Positions 50,774-58,873 of a stretch of 64,000 nt of DNA are shown piece by piece. The stretch lies in NCBI RefSeq assembly GCF_025753795.1, contig NZ_JAOWPS010000003.1:806001-870000 (forward strand), read 5' to 3'. Under the pieces are notes generated by a model. That model searched no databases, was not told where the DNA came from, and saw only the letters and a program-made list of their open reading frames with translations. Numbering within the stretch: the first letter of the stretch is position 1; the number at the start of each line of letters is the position of its first letter. Both the position numbers and the translations under genes were made by a program. The stretch is from Mesorhizobium sp. YC-39 (lineage in GTDB: Bacteria; Pseudomonadota; Alphaproteobacteria; Rhizobiales; Rhizobiaceae).

Positions 50774-52255
50774 ATGGCAGTTTCGAAGGCAGACGCAGAC
50801 GACGTGCTTTCCGCCGAAGCCGACGACCATTTCCATGACGAATGCGGTGTGTTCGGCATTTTCGGCCGGCAGGACGCCGCGGCCATCGTCACACTCGGTC
50901 TGCATGCGCTGCAGCACCGCGGCCAGGAAGCGGCCGGCATCGTCTCCTATGACGGCACCCAGTTCCATGTCGAACGCCATGTCGGCCTGATCGGCGACAC
51001 CTTCACCAAGCAGCATGTCATCGACAGCCTGCAAGGCAACCGCGCCATCGGCCACACGCGTTACGCCACCACCGGCGGCGCCGGCCTGCGCAACATCCAG
51101 CCATTTTTCGCAGAACTCGCCGATGGCGGTTTCGCCGTCGCCCACAATGGCAATCTCACCAACGCCATGACCGTGCAGCGCGCGCTACAGAAACAGGGCG
51201 CGATCTTCTCGTCGACCTCCGACACCGAAACAATCTTGCATCTGGTCGCCACCAGCAAGGAGCGTGACCTGAATTCGCGCTTCATCGACGCGGTGCGCCA
51301 GGTTGAAGGCGCCTTCTCGCTGGTGGCGATGACGGCCAAGAAGATGATCGGCTGCCGAGATCCGCTCGGCATCCGCCCGCTGGTGCTGGGCGATCTCGAC
51401 GGCGCCTGGATCCTGGCTTCCGAAACCTGCGCGCTCGACATCATCGGCGCGCGTTTCGTACGCGACCTGAAGCCCGGCGAGATGGTCGTCGTCACCGCCA
51501 AGGGTATCGAGAGCCTGTTCCCCTTCGAGCCGCAGAAGACGCGCTTCTGCATCTTCGAATATGTCTATTTCGCGCGGCCGGATTCCTCAGTCGAGGGCCG
51601 CAACGTCTACGAGGTGCGCAAGCGCATCGGCGCCGAGCTGGCGTTCGAAAGCCCGGTGGAGGCCGACATCGTCGTGCCGGTGCCCGATTCGGGCACGCCG
51701 GCGGCAATCGGCTTTTCCCAGGCCGCGGGCATCCCATTCGAACTCGGCATCATCCGCAACCACTATGTCGGCCGCACTTTCATCCAGCCCGGCGATTCAA
51801 TCCGCCACATGGGCGTCAAGCTCAAGCACAATGCCAACCGCCGCATGATCGAGGGCAAGCGCGTCGTGCTGGTCGACGACTCGATCGTGCGCGGCACTAC
51901 CAGCCAGAAGATCGTGCAGATGGTGCGCGACGCCGGCGCCAAGGAAGTGCATATGCGCATCGCCTCGCCGCCGACACGCGCCTCCTGCTTCTATGGCGTC
52001 GACACGCCGGAGAAATCGAAGCTGCTCGCATCGCGCATGTCGGTGGAAGAGATGGCCGATTTCATCCGCGTCGATTCGCTCGGCTTCCTCAGTATCAACG
52101 GGCTCTACCGCGCCGTCGGCGAAGCCGGCCGCGACAACGAGCAGCCGCAATTCTGCGACGCCTGTTTTACTGGGCAATACCCGACCCGGCTTGCCGACTT
52201 CGAAGGCTCCGACAATGTCCGCACGCTGTCGCTGCTGGCGGCGAGCGGGGCTTAG
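50774..52255 (+). CDS. purF: Amidophosphoribosyltransferase PurF
   Basis: First committed enzyme of purine synthesis, making phosphoribosylamine from PRPP and glutamine. The 493-residue precursor has a 23-residue propeptide (ending HDE) that must be removed to expose Cys24, the Ntn nucleophile (CGVFGIFG), as in the Bacillus-type class. The PRPP motif is VVLVDDSIVRGTTS near residue 365, and the glutaminase domain shows RGQEAAGIV. Late cysteines (CDACF, and CFYGVD) may belong to the iron-sulfur centre of Bacillus-type PurF. Confidence 0.96.
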   Translation: MAVSKADADDVLSAEADDHFHDECGVFGIFGRQDAAAIVTLGLHALQHRGQEAAGIVSYDGTQFHVERHVGLIGDTFTKQHVIDSLQGNRAIGHTRYATTGGAGLRNIQPFFAELADGGFAVAHNGNLTNAMTVQRALQKQGAIFSSTSDTETILHLVATSKERDLNSRFIDAVRQVEGAFSLVAMTAKKMIGCRDPLGIRPLVLGDLDGAWILASETCALDIIGARFVRDLKPGEMVVVTAKGIESLFPFEPQKTRFCIFEYVYFARPDSSVEGRNVYEVRKRIGAELAFESPVEADIVVPVPDSGTPAAIGFSQAAGIPFELGIIRNHYVGRTFIQPGDSIRHMGVKLKHNANRRMIEGKRVVLVDDSIVRGTTSQKIVQMVRDAGAKEVHMRIASPPTRASCFYGVDTPEKSKLLASRMSVEEMADFIRVDSLGFLSINGLYRAVGEAGRDNEQPQFCDACFTGQYPTRLADFEGSDNVRTLSLLAASGA

Positions 52256-52314
52256 GGTCACGCTGCAATCGTGAATGCCGCCGGTGTGAAAACTTCTTCG
52301 GGATCGTTTTGTCG

Positions 52315-52474
52315 CGCCCCCCTCTGTCCTGCCGGACATCTCCCCCACAAGGGGGGAGATCGGCTTTCATCTCCGCTTTCGCAACTCTCCAACCTTGCAG
52401 GTCGAGCGCCGTCGGCGCGGCAGGCCAATCTCCCCCCTCGTGGGGGAGATGTCCGGCAGGACAGAGGGGGGCGA
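52315..52474. repeat. R1 inverted pair of palindromic units (hairpins inward)
   Basis: Left unit 52315-52361 and right unit 52427-52474 are nearly identical to the pair upstream of radA (tails outside, palindromes inside), while the 65 nt between them differ. The right unit ends 30 nt before the start of the following SDR gene, so it lies in that gene's leader. Confidence 0.72.
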
Positions 52475-52503
52475 CATAGAGCGCTAACCTTTGGAGTTGC
52501 CTG

Positions 52504-53250
52504 GTGACCCCTGCCCTCGACCTCTCCGGCCGCGTCGCGGTCGTCACCGGTGCCTCGCGCGGCATCGGCTATTTCATCGCCAGGGAGCTGGCTGCCGCCG
52601 GCGCTCATGTCATTGCGGTCGCGCGCACCGTCGGCGGGCTGGAGGAACTCGACGACCAGATCAAGGCGGCCGGCGGACAAGCGACGCTGGTGCCGCTCGA
52701 CCTTGCCGACATGGCAGGCATCGACCGGCTGGGCGGCGCCATCCATGAGCGCTGGGGCAAGCTCGATATCCTCGTCGCCAATGCCGCCGTGCTCGGCGTC
52801 ATCTCGCCGATCGGCCATGTCGAAGCAAAAACCTTCGAGAAGGTGATGACTCTCAACGTCACTTCGACCTGGCGGCTGATCCGCTCGGTCGATCCGCTCC
52901 TGAGGCTCTCCGACGCGGGCCGCGCCATCATCCTGTCGTCCAGCGCCGCCCATTCGGCGCGCGCCTTCTGGGCGCCCTACGCGGCCTCGAAGGCGGCGGT
53001 CGAAACCATGATGCGCTCCTGGGCGCATGAGACGCAGAGCCTGCCGCTCAGGGTCAACGCCGCGGACCCTGGCGCCACCCGCACCGCCATGCGAGCGCAG
53101 GCCGTGCCCGGCGAGGATCCGGAAACGCTGCCGCATCCTGAGGAGATCGCCAAGCGCATCGTGCCGCTGGCCAGCCCGGACCTGAAGGAAACCGGGCTGA
53201 TCTTCCAGGTCAAGCACAACCGCTTTGTCGCTTACCGGCAGCCGGAGTAG
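52504..53250 (+). CDS. Short-chain dehydrogenase/reductase family protein
   Basis: Rossmann-fold oxidoreductase of 248 residues: cofactor motif TGASRGIG (15-22), the NAG-like motif as NAAVLG, catalytic Ser in IILSSSAAHS and Tyr-x3-Lys in YAASKAAVE. The C-terminal ending IFQVKHNRFVAYRQ is unusual for the family. The start is a GTG preceded by GGAG 8 nt upstream. It lies downstream of purF across an R1 repeat pair and is probably transcribed with it at low level. Substrate unknown. Confidence 0.88.
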   Translation: MTPALDLSGRVAVVTGASRGIGYFIARELAAAGAHVIAVARTVGGLEELDDQIKAAGGQATLVPLDLADMAGIDRLGGAIHERWGKLDILVANAAVLGVISPIGHVEAKTFEKVMTLNVTSTWRLIRSVDPLLRLSDAGRAIILSSSAAHSARAFWAPYAASKAAVETMMRSWAHETQSLPLRVNAADPGATRTAMRAQAVPGEDPETLPHPEEIAKRIVPLASPDLKETGLIFQVKHNRFVAYRQPE

Positions 53251-53329
53251 CCATATCCGCTTTTTGCTGGAAGAATTCCGGCAGTGCCAACGTTGTTCGA
53301 ATGCCACGATTCGCAAACGGAGGACCATC

Positions 53330-53962
53330 ATGCGCAGACTGCTTCTCGTTACCGCCGCCACCTTGCTTGCAGTCGCCGCCGGCTCCGCCTTGGCACAGGA
53401 TGAGACGATGAGTTTCTTCGTTACCAGCGTGGGATCCGGCAAGGGTGCCGATCTCGGTGGCCTCAAAGGTGCGGACGCGCATTGCGCCTCGCTGGCTGAA
53501 GCCGCCGGTGTTACCGGCAAGACCTGGGCTGCCTATCTCTCGACCAGCGACACCGATGCGCGCGACCGCATCGGCAAGGGGCCGTGGTTCGACGCCAAGG
53601 GTGTCAAGATCGCCGACGACGTCGCTTCGCTGCACAGCGATGCCAATGCCATCACCAAGCAAACAGCGCTCGACGAAAAGGGCGAGGTCATCAACGGCCG
53701 CGGCGACAAGCCGAACCGGCACGACATTCTGACCGGCTCGAAGCCCGATGGCACCAAGATCGCCGACCAGACCTGCGGCGACTGGACAATGAGCGGTGCC
53801 GAAGGTGTGGCGATGGTGGGCCATCATGATCGTATGGGCCTCGACGATTCGGCCGCCGCCAAATCGTGGAACTCCTCGCATGCCTCACGTGGCGGCTGCA
53901 GCCAGGAAGCGCTGCAGGGCACCGGTGGCGACGGCCTGTTCTACTGTTTTGCAACGAACTGA
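53330..53962 (+). CDS. Secreted lectin-like (C-type-lectin-fold) protein
   Basis: Exported protein of 210 residues. A signal peptide (MRRLLLVTAATLLAVAAGSALA) ends at residue 22. The mature part has the pattern of a small secreted family in Rhizobiales sometimes annotated as lectin: SFFVTSVGSGKGADLGGLKGADAHCASLAEAAG, KTWAAYLSTSD, and ending FYCFATN, which resembles the C-type lectin fold with Cys pairs. Carbohydrate binding is not demonstrated. A strong Shine-Dalgarno (GGAGGA) precedes the ATG chosen. It stands alone. Confidence 0.75.
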   Translation: MRRLLLVTAATLLAVAAGSALAQDETMSFFVTSVGSGKGADLGGLKGADAHCASLAEAAGVTGKTWAAYLSTSDTDARDRIGKGPWFDAKGVKIADDVASLHSDANAITKQTALDEKGEVINGRGDKPNRHDILTGSKPDGTKIADQTCGDWTMSGAEGVAMVGHHDRMGLDDSAAAKSWNSSHASRGGCSQEALQGTGGDGLFYCFATN

Positions 53963-54099
53963 ACCGTCCTCGACAAAAGCCAAAATCACGCGGCTGTGAT
54001 GCCGTGGCTGATCGCCGCGCCCCTGCCGCGCTTTCGTCGCTCGTGCGGAGTTGATAGGATCGTCGCGACTCCCACAACAATCACAGCGAGGAAATTCCC

Positions 54100-54321
54100 A
54101 TGGCGGCTTCGAGCGTAGCGTTGGTCTGGTATCTGGTGATTGCCGGCCCGCAAGGCGGCATGGTCGTGCTGCCAAGCACCTTCGACACCCGCGAACAGTG
54201 CACCAACGCAGTCACCGAATACCAGAAGCAGCCGACGCCGACCGGCTGGGCGGTGCAGTGCGTGCCGAGCGCCTCGCCCTTCACCGATGAAGGCGACGCC
54301 GAGGAGCCTTCGGCGCAGTAG
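54100..54321 (+). CDS. Small hypothetical protein with a hydrophobic N-terminus
   Basis: A 73-residue product with one hydrophobic N-terminal segment (SSVALVWYLVIAGPQGGMVVL), which could be a signal anchor, followed by a hydrophilic part with two cysteines (TREQCTNAV and AVQCVPS) that could form a disulfide. GAGGAAA lies 6 nt before the ATG. The pattern of an N-terminal strand, a Cys after EQ and WxVxC recurs in small secreted alphaproteobacterial proteins, but I do not recognise a family. Confidence 0.65.
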   Translation: MAASSVALVWYLVIAGPQGGMVVLPSTFDTREQCTNAVTEYQKQPTPTGWAVQCVPSASPFTDEGDAEEPSAQ

Positions 54322-54327
54322 AGCTTG

Positions 54328-54349
54328 ATCTCCCCCTCGAGGGGGAGAT
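54328..54349. terminator. Perfect 22-bp palindrome acting as bidirectional terminator (solo R1 hairpin)
   Basis: The bases ATCTCCCCCTC and GAGGGGGAGAT form a perfect inverted repeat between two convergent genes, 6 nt after one stop and 8 nt before the other. It is the palindromic half of an R1 unit without spacer or tail. Confidence 0.65.
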
Positions 54350-54357
54350 TTGCAGCG

Positions 54358-54864
54358 TCAGCGCCGTGCGCTTACTGTTAGTTCCGGCTTGCTGTTGATG
54401 GTCTGGAACACCACGCAGTAGCGTTCGGTCAGCTTCAGCAGCGAATCGATACGCTCCTGCGGCTCGTCGGTGTCGAGGCCGAAATTCAGCCGGATGGCGC
54501 GGAAGCCGACCGGCGCATCCCTGGCGACGCCGAGCGTGCCGCGAAAATCGAGATCGCCTTCGGCTTCCACCGTGGCGGCGCCAAGCCTGAACTCCAGCGC
54601 CGTCGCCACTGCCTTCAACGTCACGCCAGCGCAGGCGACCAGCGCCTCCAGCAGCATGTCCCCGGAGCATAGCTCCAGCCCGGAACCGCCGGTTGCAGGA
54701 TGCAGACCGGCGACGGCAAGCGCCCTGCCCGTATCGACCTTGCAGGCGATCGACTGATCGTCGATCGAGCCCCTGGCCTTCAGCGTGATCAGCGCGCGCG
54801 ACGCATCGTCTCGATAGGCCGCCTTCAGCGGCGCCTGCATGGCCTTGAGTGCGGTCGCGTCCAT
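54358..54864 (-). CDS. OsmC family protein
   Basis: Dimeric peroxiredoxin-like protein of 168 residues. The two catalytic cysteines of the family are present: one in ALVACAGVTLKAVA near residue 76 and one in ERYCVVFQT near 154. The fold begins MDATALKAMQAPLKAAYRDD. The ATG with GAGAGGAT 5 nt upstream was preferred over an earlier start giving 52 unrelated residues. OsmC and Ohr proteins reduce organic hydroperoxides, while this YhfA-like subgroup is less defined. Confidence 0.88.
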   Translation of the reverse strand: MDATALKAMQAPLKAAYRDDASRALITLKARGSIDDQSIACKVDTGRALAVAGLHPATGGSGLELCSGDMLLEALVACAGVTLKAVATALEFRLGAATVEAEGDLDFRGTLGVARDAPVGFRAIRLNFGLDTDEPQERIDSLLKLTERYCVVFQTINSKPELTVSARR

Positions 54865-55052
54865 TTCTATCCTCTCGACAGTCTTTGCGGGTTGATAGCA
54901 TTGTTTGCGAAGCTTGTGAGCGAAACCGACTTGGCCTTGGATAGGCTGGCGCCAAGGAATGCGGCGGTTCAGGTGTTCAACCACGCGCCATTTTCCTTTG
55001 ACTTCGATCGCCTCAGCCATACCTATGCGGGAGTTGTTCTCGCGGAGGCGTC

Positions 55053-56564
55053 ATGCCGTTCAAGCTGAAACTGATCCCACTCATCCTGCTGATGCTTGCT
55101 GCCTTCGTACAGCCTGGCCTGGCTGAAACGACGGAGCGGCCAGCGCCCACGGGCGGCGTGCTGTCGCTGCTGCCACCACCGCAGACCACGGACCATTCGA
55201 TCACGCTCGCCGGGCGCAAGCTGGACTACCAGGCGAAGGCCGGCACGCTGTCGCTGCTTTCCGGCAAGGGCGAAGTCACAGCGGAGATCTTCTATGTCGC
55301 CTATATCAGGCGGTCGCCGGACGACGCGGCGAAGGCGCCGCAGCGGCCGATCACCTTCGTGTTCAACGGCGGTCCCGGAGCGGCGTCCGCCTATCTCCAT
55401 CTCGGCGCGCTCGGCCCGCGCATAATCGCCACCGGAGCCAATGGCGAATTCCTGCCCTCGCCGCAAAAACTCATCGACAATCCGGACAGTTGGCTCGACA
55501 TGACCGACCTCGTCTTCGTCGATCCCGTCGGAACCGGCTACAGCCGCGAGGCACCGGGCCAGAACACGCACGACTTCTGGGGAGTCAACCAGGATGCCAG
55601 TTCGATAGGCGCCTTCATCCGGCTCTATCTGGCGCAGAACGGCCTTACCGGCTCGCCGCTCTTCCTCGCCGGGGAAAGCTATGGCGGATTCCGGGCGGCG
55701 CTTCTCGCCAGGACCTTGCAGGAAGATATCGGCATCAGCCCGAACGGCATCGTGCTGATCTCGCCGGCGCTGGAGTTCATGCTGGTGCAGCCCGACGAGT
55801 TCGAACCGCTGCACTGGGCGCTCGAACTGCCGTCGCTCGCGGCGGTGCGCCTGCGCAGCGAAGGCATTAGCGGCCGTGCGCTTCAGGAGAAGCTGGCGGA
55901 GGTCGAGCGCTATGCGCTGGGCGACTATCTTACGGCTTTGGCCAGCGGGCTGGAGCAAGGCGGGCGGCTGGCCAGCCAGCGCGTGGCCGACATCACCGGC
56001 CTGCCGCTCGAACTCGTCCAGCGGAATTTCGCCCGTATCCCGACCGGCCTGTTCGCAAGGGAGTTTGCCCGCGCCAGCGGCAAGGTGCTCAGCCCCTACG
56101 ACGGCACGATCACCACGGCAGACATCGCGCCCGAGAGCGCCCGCATTGCCGGCCCGGATCCGGTGCTCGATCGCAGCGTGCCGGTGCTGACCTCGACCTT
56201 TGTCGGCTATATCAGCGACGAACTGAATTTCCACACCGATGTCAGCTACCGGCTGCTCAACGGCGAGATCAGCCGCAATTGGGATTATGGCACCTCGCGG
56301 CAAGGCTATGCCGGGGTGATGGACGATCTGCAGCGGGCGCGCGCCTTGAACCCTGCGCTCGGCGTCGTGATCGTCAACGGCTACACCGACCTCGTCACGC
56401 CCTATCTGGCCTCGCGCTATCTGGTGAATCAGATCCCGTCGCTCGCCGACGCAAAACCCATCCGTCTCGATGTCGTGGAGGGCGGGCACATGATGTATTT
56501 CAGGCCCGACGGCCGGCGCGCGCTGAAAGAGGCCGCTTCGGAGCTCTACCAGGCGACGCAGTGA
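55053..56564 (+). CDS. Secreted S10 family serine carboxypeptidase-like peptidase
   Basis: Alpha/beta-hydrolase of 503 residues, exported by a signal peptide ending near LAET (residue 25). The S10 triad is complete: Ser209 in FLAGESYGGF, Asp446 in NGYTDLVTP and His479 in EGGHMMYF; the oxyanion block FVFNGGPGAAS lies at 102-112. S10 enzymes release C-terminal residues from peptides at acid pH and are common in eukaryotes, less so in bacteria. No processing or partner gene is adjacent, so a scavenging role in the periplasm is inferred. It is convergent with the MerR-ATPase gene. Confidence 0.9.
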   Translation: MPFKLKLIPLILLMLAAFVQPGLAETTERPAPTGGVLSLLPPPQTTDHSITLAGRKLDYQAKAGTLSLLSGKGEVTAEIFYVAYIRRSPDDAAKAPQRPITFVFNGGPGAASAYLHLGALGPRIIATGANGEFLPSPQKLIDNPDSWLDMTDLVFVDPVGTGYSREAPGQNTHDFWGVNQDASSIGAFIRLYLAQNGLTGSPLFLAGESYGGFRAALLARTLQEDIGISPNGIVLISPALEFMLVQPDEFEPLHWALELPSLAAVRLRSEGISGRALQEKLAEVERYALGDYLTALASGLEQGGRLASQRVADITGLPLELVQRNFARIPTGLFAREFARASGKVLSPYDGTITTADIAPESARIAGPDPVLDRSVPVLTSTFVGYISDELNFHTDVSYRLLNGEISRNWDYGTSRQGYAGVMDDLQRARALNPALGVVIVNGYTDLVTPYLASRYLVNQIPSLADAKPIRLDVVEGGHMMYFRPDGRRALKEAASELYQATQ

Positions 56565-56586
56565 GCGCAAAAATGCTCTGAGGGAT

Positions 56587-57603
56587 TCAGGCGACCTCAG
56601 GCCGCCACGCAATGACACCCTCGGTCCGCGCCCGTACCTCAGGTGAGGCCAGGCAGGTGGCGACGGCCTCGTAACCGGGGGTGCCGGGGTATGGGGCGAC
56701 ATAGGTTGGCGGACTGTGATTGGCGGGGCAGAGAATGATCACCTCGTCGGCCCCAACAGCCGCCAGGTCCAGTATCGCGCTGGAACGCGTGAGCAGGAAA
56801 AGCGGCCGCCCACCGGGGCCACGGCGGCGCAGATGGGCAATCAGCGCCTCCTGGGAGGCCTGGCCCAGCCCCTGCTCGATCATGTCGACGACCAGAATGG
56901 CCGGACCTTCGGCCTCCAGTCCGGCAAGCAGCGCAAGCAGTGCGTCCGATACAGCGGCGCCATCCTCCACAAGCCAGGCCAGCGTCCGGTCGACCCGCGC
57001 CCTCAGAGCCGGATCGGCGTCCATGCGGGCCAGAACTGCCGCGCCGTCCGCCAAACGGTCCAAGCCAAGGAAGCTGGCGTTGGGCAGGCTCTCGGCCAGC
57101 CGCCGTGCCAGCCGGGTCTTGCCGCTGCCCAGCGGACCGATGATGTAGTTCAGCGCCCGGACAGGGCCTAATTCGAAGCACTCACCACCCCAAGGCCAGG
57201 GAAGTTCAACGGCAATGCCGGGCTCGGCGGTCAGGCGCGCCAGATCGCCGGCGGTCGGGGCATCGCCCCGGGCGAGCCTCTCACGCAAGCTGCCAACCTT
57301 CTCAATCGTGCCGGCAAGCTGACGCAAGCGACCCTCCAGCGTCGCCTGATGCGCGGCCAGGGCCGGCTCCAGCCCGTGCGCGTCGCCTTTCAAGACTCGC
57401 GCCACCTCGGCCAGGCTGAAGCCGAGGGCGCGCAAGGCGACGATCTCGGCAGCCCGGCGCATATCCTCGGGCCCATACGCCCGCCAGCCGGCAGGGGTGC
57501 GGTCCGGCGCGATCAGGCCGTGCTCTTCATAAAGCCTGAGCGCCTTGGCCGATACGCCGAGACGGCTGCTGGCTGACGCGGCGTTGAGGAAGCGGGAGCC
57601 CAT
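56587..57603 (-). CDS. MerR-type DNA-binding domain fused to a P-loop ATPase domain
   Basis: Protein of 338 residues joining two parts. Residues 10-75 are a MerR winged helix-turn-helix (SRLGVSAKALRLYEEHGLIAPDR, WRAYGPEDMRRAAEIVALRALGFSLAEVARVL), followed by the usual dimerisation helix to about 112. Residues 135-295 carry Walker A GPLGSGKT (156-163), a Walker B-like ILVVDMIEQGLGQ (236-248; Asp240, Glu243) and a sensor-like LFLLTRSSAIL. Ordinary MerR effector pockets are absent. ATP binding or hydrolysis may therefore replace a small ligand in switching DNA binding. The gene stands alone, so its target is unknown. Confidence 0.82.
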   Translation of the reverse strand: MGSRFLNAASASSRLGVSAKALRLYEEHGLIAPDRTPAGWRAYGPEDMRRAAEIVALRALGFSLAEVARVLKGDAHGLEPALAAHQATLEGRLRQLAGTIEKVGSLRERLARGDAPTAGDLARLTAEPGIAVELPWPWGGECFELGPVRALNYIIGPLGSGKTRLARRLAESLPNASFLGLDRLADGAAVLARMDADPALRARVDRTLAWLVEDGAAVSDALLALLAGLEAEGPAILVVDMIEQGLGQASQEALIAHLRRRGPGGRPLFLLTRSSAILDLAAVGADEVIILCPANHSPPTYVAPYPGTPGYEAVATCLASPEVRARTEGVIAWRPEVA

Positions 57604-57927
57604 GGAATCACCTCGCGGTTGCTGGACCGCATCCTTATCGGCGCGGCCCCAGGGGCCGAGTCAACAACGATGTTTGGGGCGCCTAGATCGGGATAACGTT
57701 TGGTTGAATCGTCATCCCGATCTAGATCTTGGTTAGGCATGATCCTCTCCGAAAAACCGGTTCCCACTTTTCGGGATCATGCTCCAGCCGGATGCCGCCA
57801 TCGCCCTGCCCCAATGCAAGCCTGCCGCTGGCGCAGCGCCGCGCAAGGTTTCGCCCGTATAGCCTGATGATGCGGTCCTGATGATCTGGCCCGCGCACTG
57901 TCCCTCGCAGCTTCAGGCCGACGCCGT
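57604..57927. other. Intergenic region with two palindromic modules
   Basis: This 324-nt stretch separates the divergent MerR-ATPase and EamA genes and contains no supported gene. Its middle (57683-57783) is the mosaic repeat described separately. No clear MerR-type operator with a long 19-20 nt promoter spacer was found, so self-regulation by the fusion protein cannot be inferred from sequence. Confidence 0.5.
57683..57783. repeat. Mosaic repeat: 12-bp hairpin D plus family A copy 7
   Basis: CTAGATCGGGAT pairs perfectly with ATCCCGATCTAG across 19 nt (57683-57725), followed by TCTTGGTT and a family A copy (57737-57783) with CATGATCC/GGGATCATG arms and a core containing AAAAACCGG and CCACTTTTCGG. 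The same D-then-A order occurs at 20.1 kb. Confidence 0.75.
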
Positions 57928-58815
57928 ATGGCCGATATCGCCATCCTGGAAACCCGCGAAAGGGTTCTTGCCGGCATCCTTTTCACAGGGGCCGCCTATC
58001 TTTTGTTTTCGATGCAGGATGCTTCGATCAAGCTTTTGGTCGCCGCAATCACCGTCTGGCAGATCATGTTCTTCCGCTCAATCAGCATCCTGGCCGCCTG
58101 CACGGCAATCGGCGGGCGCCGCCTGATTGCCGATACAGTCCGCTCGTCCATTGTCAGGCCGATGTTCGTGCGCAGCGCCTTCACGCTGGCGGCGTGGCTT
58201 TGCTACTACAACGCCGCCCGATACCTCCAACTGGCGGAACTCACCACCATCTATTACGCGGCGCCGATCATCGTCACCGTGCTTTCGGTCGTCATGCTCG
58301 GCGAGAAAGTGCCGACGCTGCGCTGGCTGGCAGTGCTTATCGGTTTCGCCGGCGTCTTCGTCGCTTGCGACCCCGCCCGTCTCGGCCTGTCGATGCCGAT
58401 GCTTCTGGTGCTGGCCGCCGCCCTGCTGTGGGGCATCGCCATTGTGCTTTTGCGCAAGACGGCGATGGCGGAACGCACGATGGTCCAGCTCGTGCTCAAC
58501 AACCTCTATTTTCTGATCTTTTCGGCGGTGCCGGCGCTGCTTTTGTGGCAGACGCCCGACTGGGGTCAGGTGCTGTTGCTGCTCAGCGTCGGCGCACTCG
58601 GTGGCGTCGCACAGTATCTTTTGTTCGAAGGCATGAAGCGGGCGCCGGTCTCGATCGTAGCGCCGTTCGAATACACGTCGCTAGTTTGGGCTTTCGTGCT
58701 CGGTTTTGCGATCTGGGGCGACGTGCCGCGCCGCGAGGTGTTTTTCGGTGCTGCCCTGATCTTCACGGCCGGCCTGCTGATCGTCGGCAACGAACATTTC
58801 CGCAAGCGGCTTTAG
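57928..58815 (+). CDS. EamA/DMT family transporter
   Basis: Ten-helix inner-membrane protein of 295 residues. The first EamA half has ARYLQLAELTTIYYAAPIIVTVLSVVMLGEKVPTLRW, the second GMKRAPVSIVAPFEYTSLVWAFVLGFAIWGDVP, both classic for RhaT/YdcZ-type exporters. No strong Shine-Dalgarno precedes the ATG. A second EamA gene follows 58 nt downstream on the same strand; sequence similarity between the two is only family-level, so they are not a recent duplication. Substrate unknown. Confidence 0.9.
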   Translation: MADIAILETRERVLAGILFTGAAYLLFSMQDASIKLLVAAITVWQIMFFRSISILAACTAIGGRRLIADTVRSSIVRPMFVRSAFTLAAWLCYYNAARYLQLAELTTIYYAAPIIVTVLSVVMLGEKVPTLRWLAVLIGFAGVFVACDPARLGLSMPMLLVLAAALLWGIAIVLLRKTAMAERTMVQLVLNNLYFLIFSAVPALLLWQTPDWGQVLLLLSVGALGGVAQYLLFEGMKRAPVSIVAPFEYTSLVWAFVLGFAIWGDVPRREVFFGAALIFTAGLLIVGNEHFRKRL

Positions 58816-58873
58816 GATCGAACGATCCCTGCTGACAGTATGGTGTCAGGACGAGGCGGCGTAGTCTGGCGAA

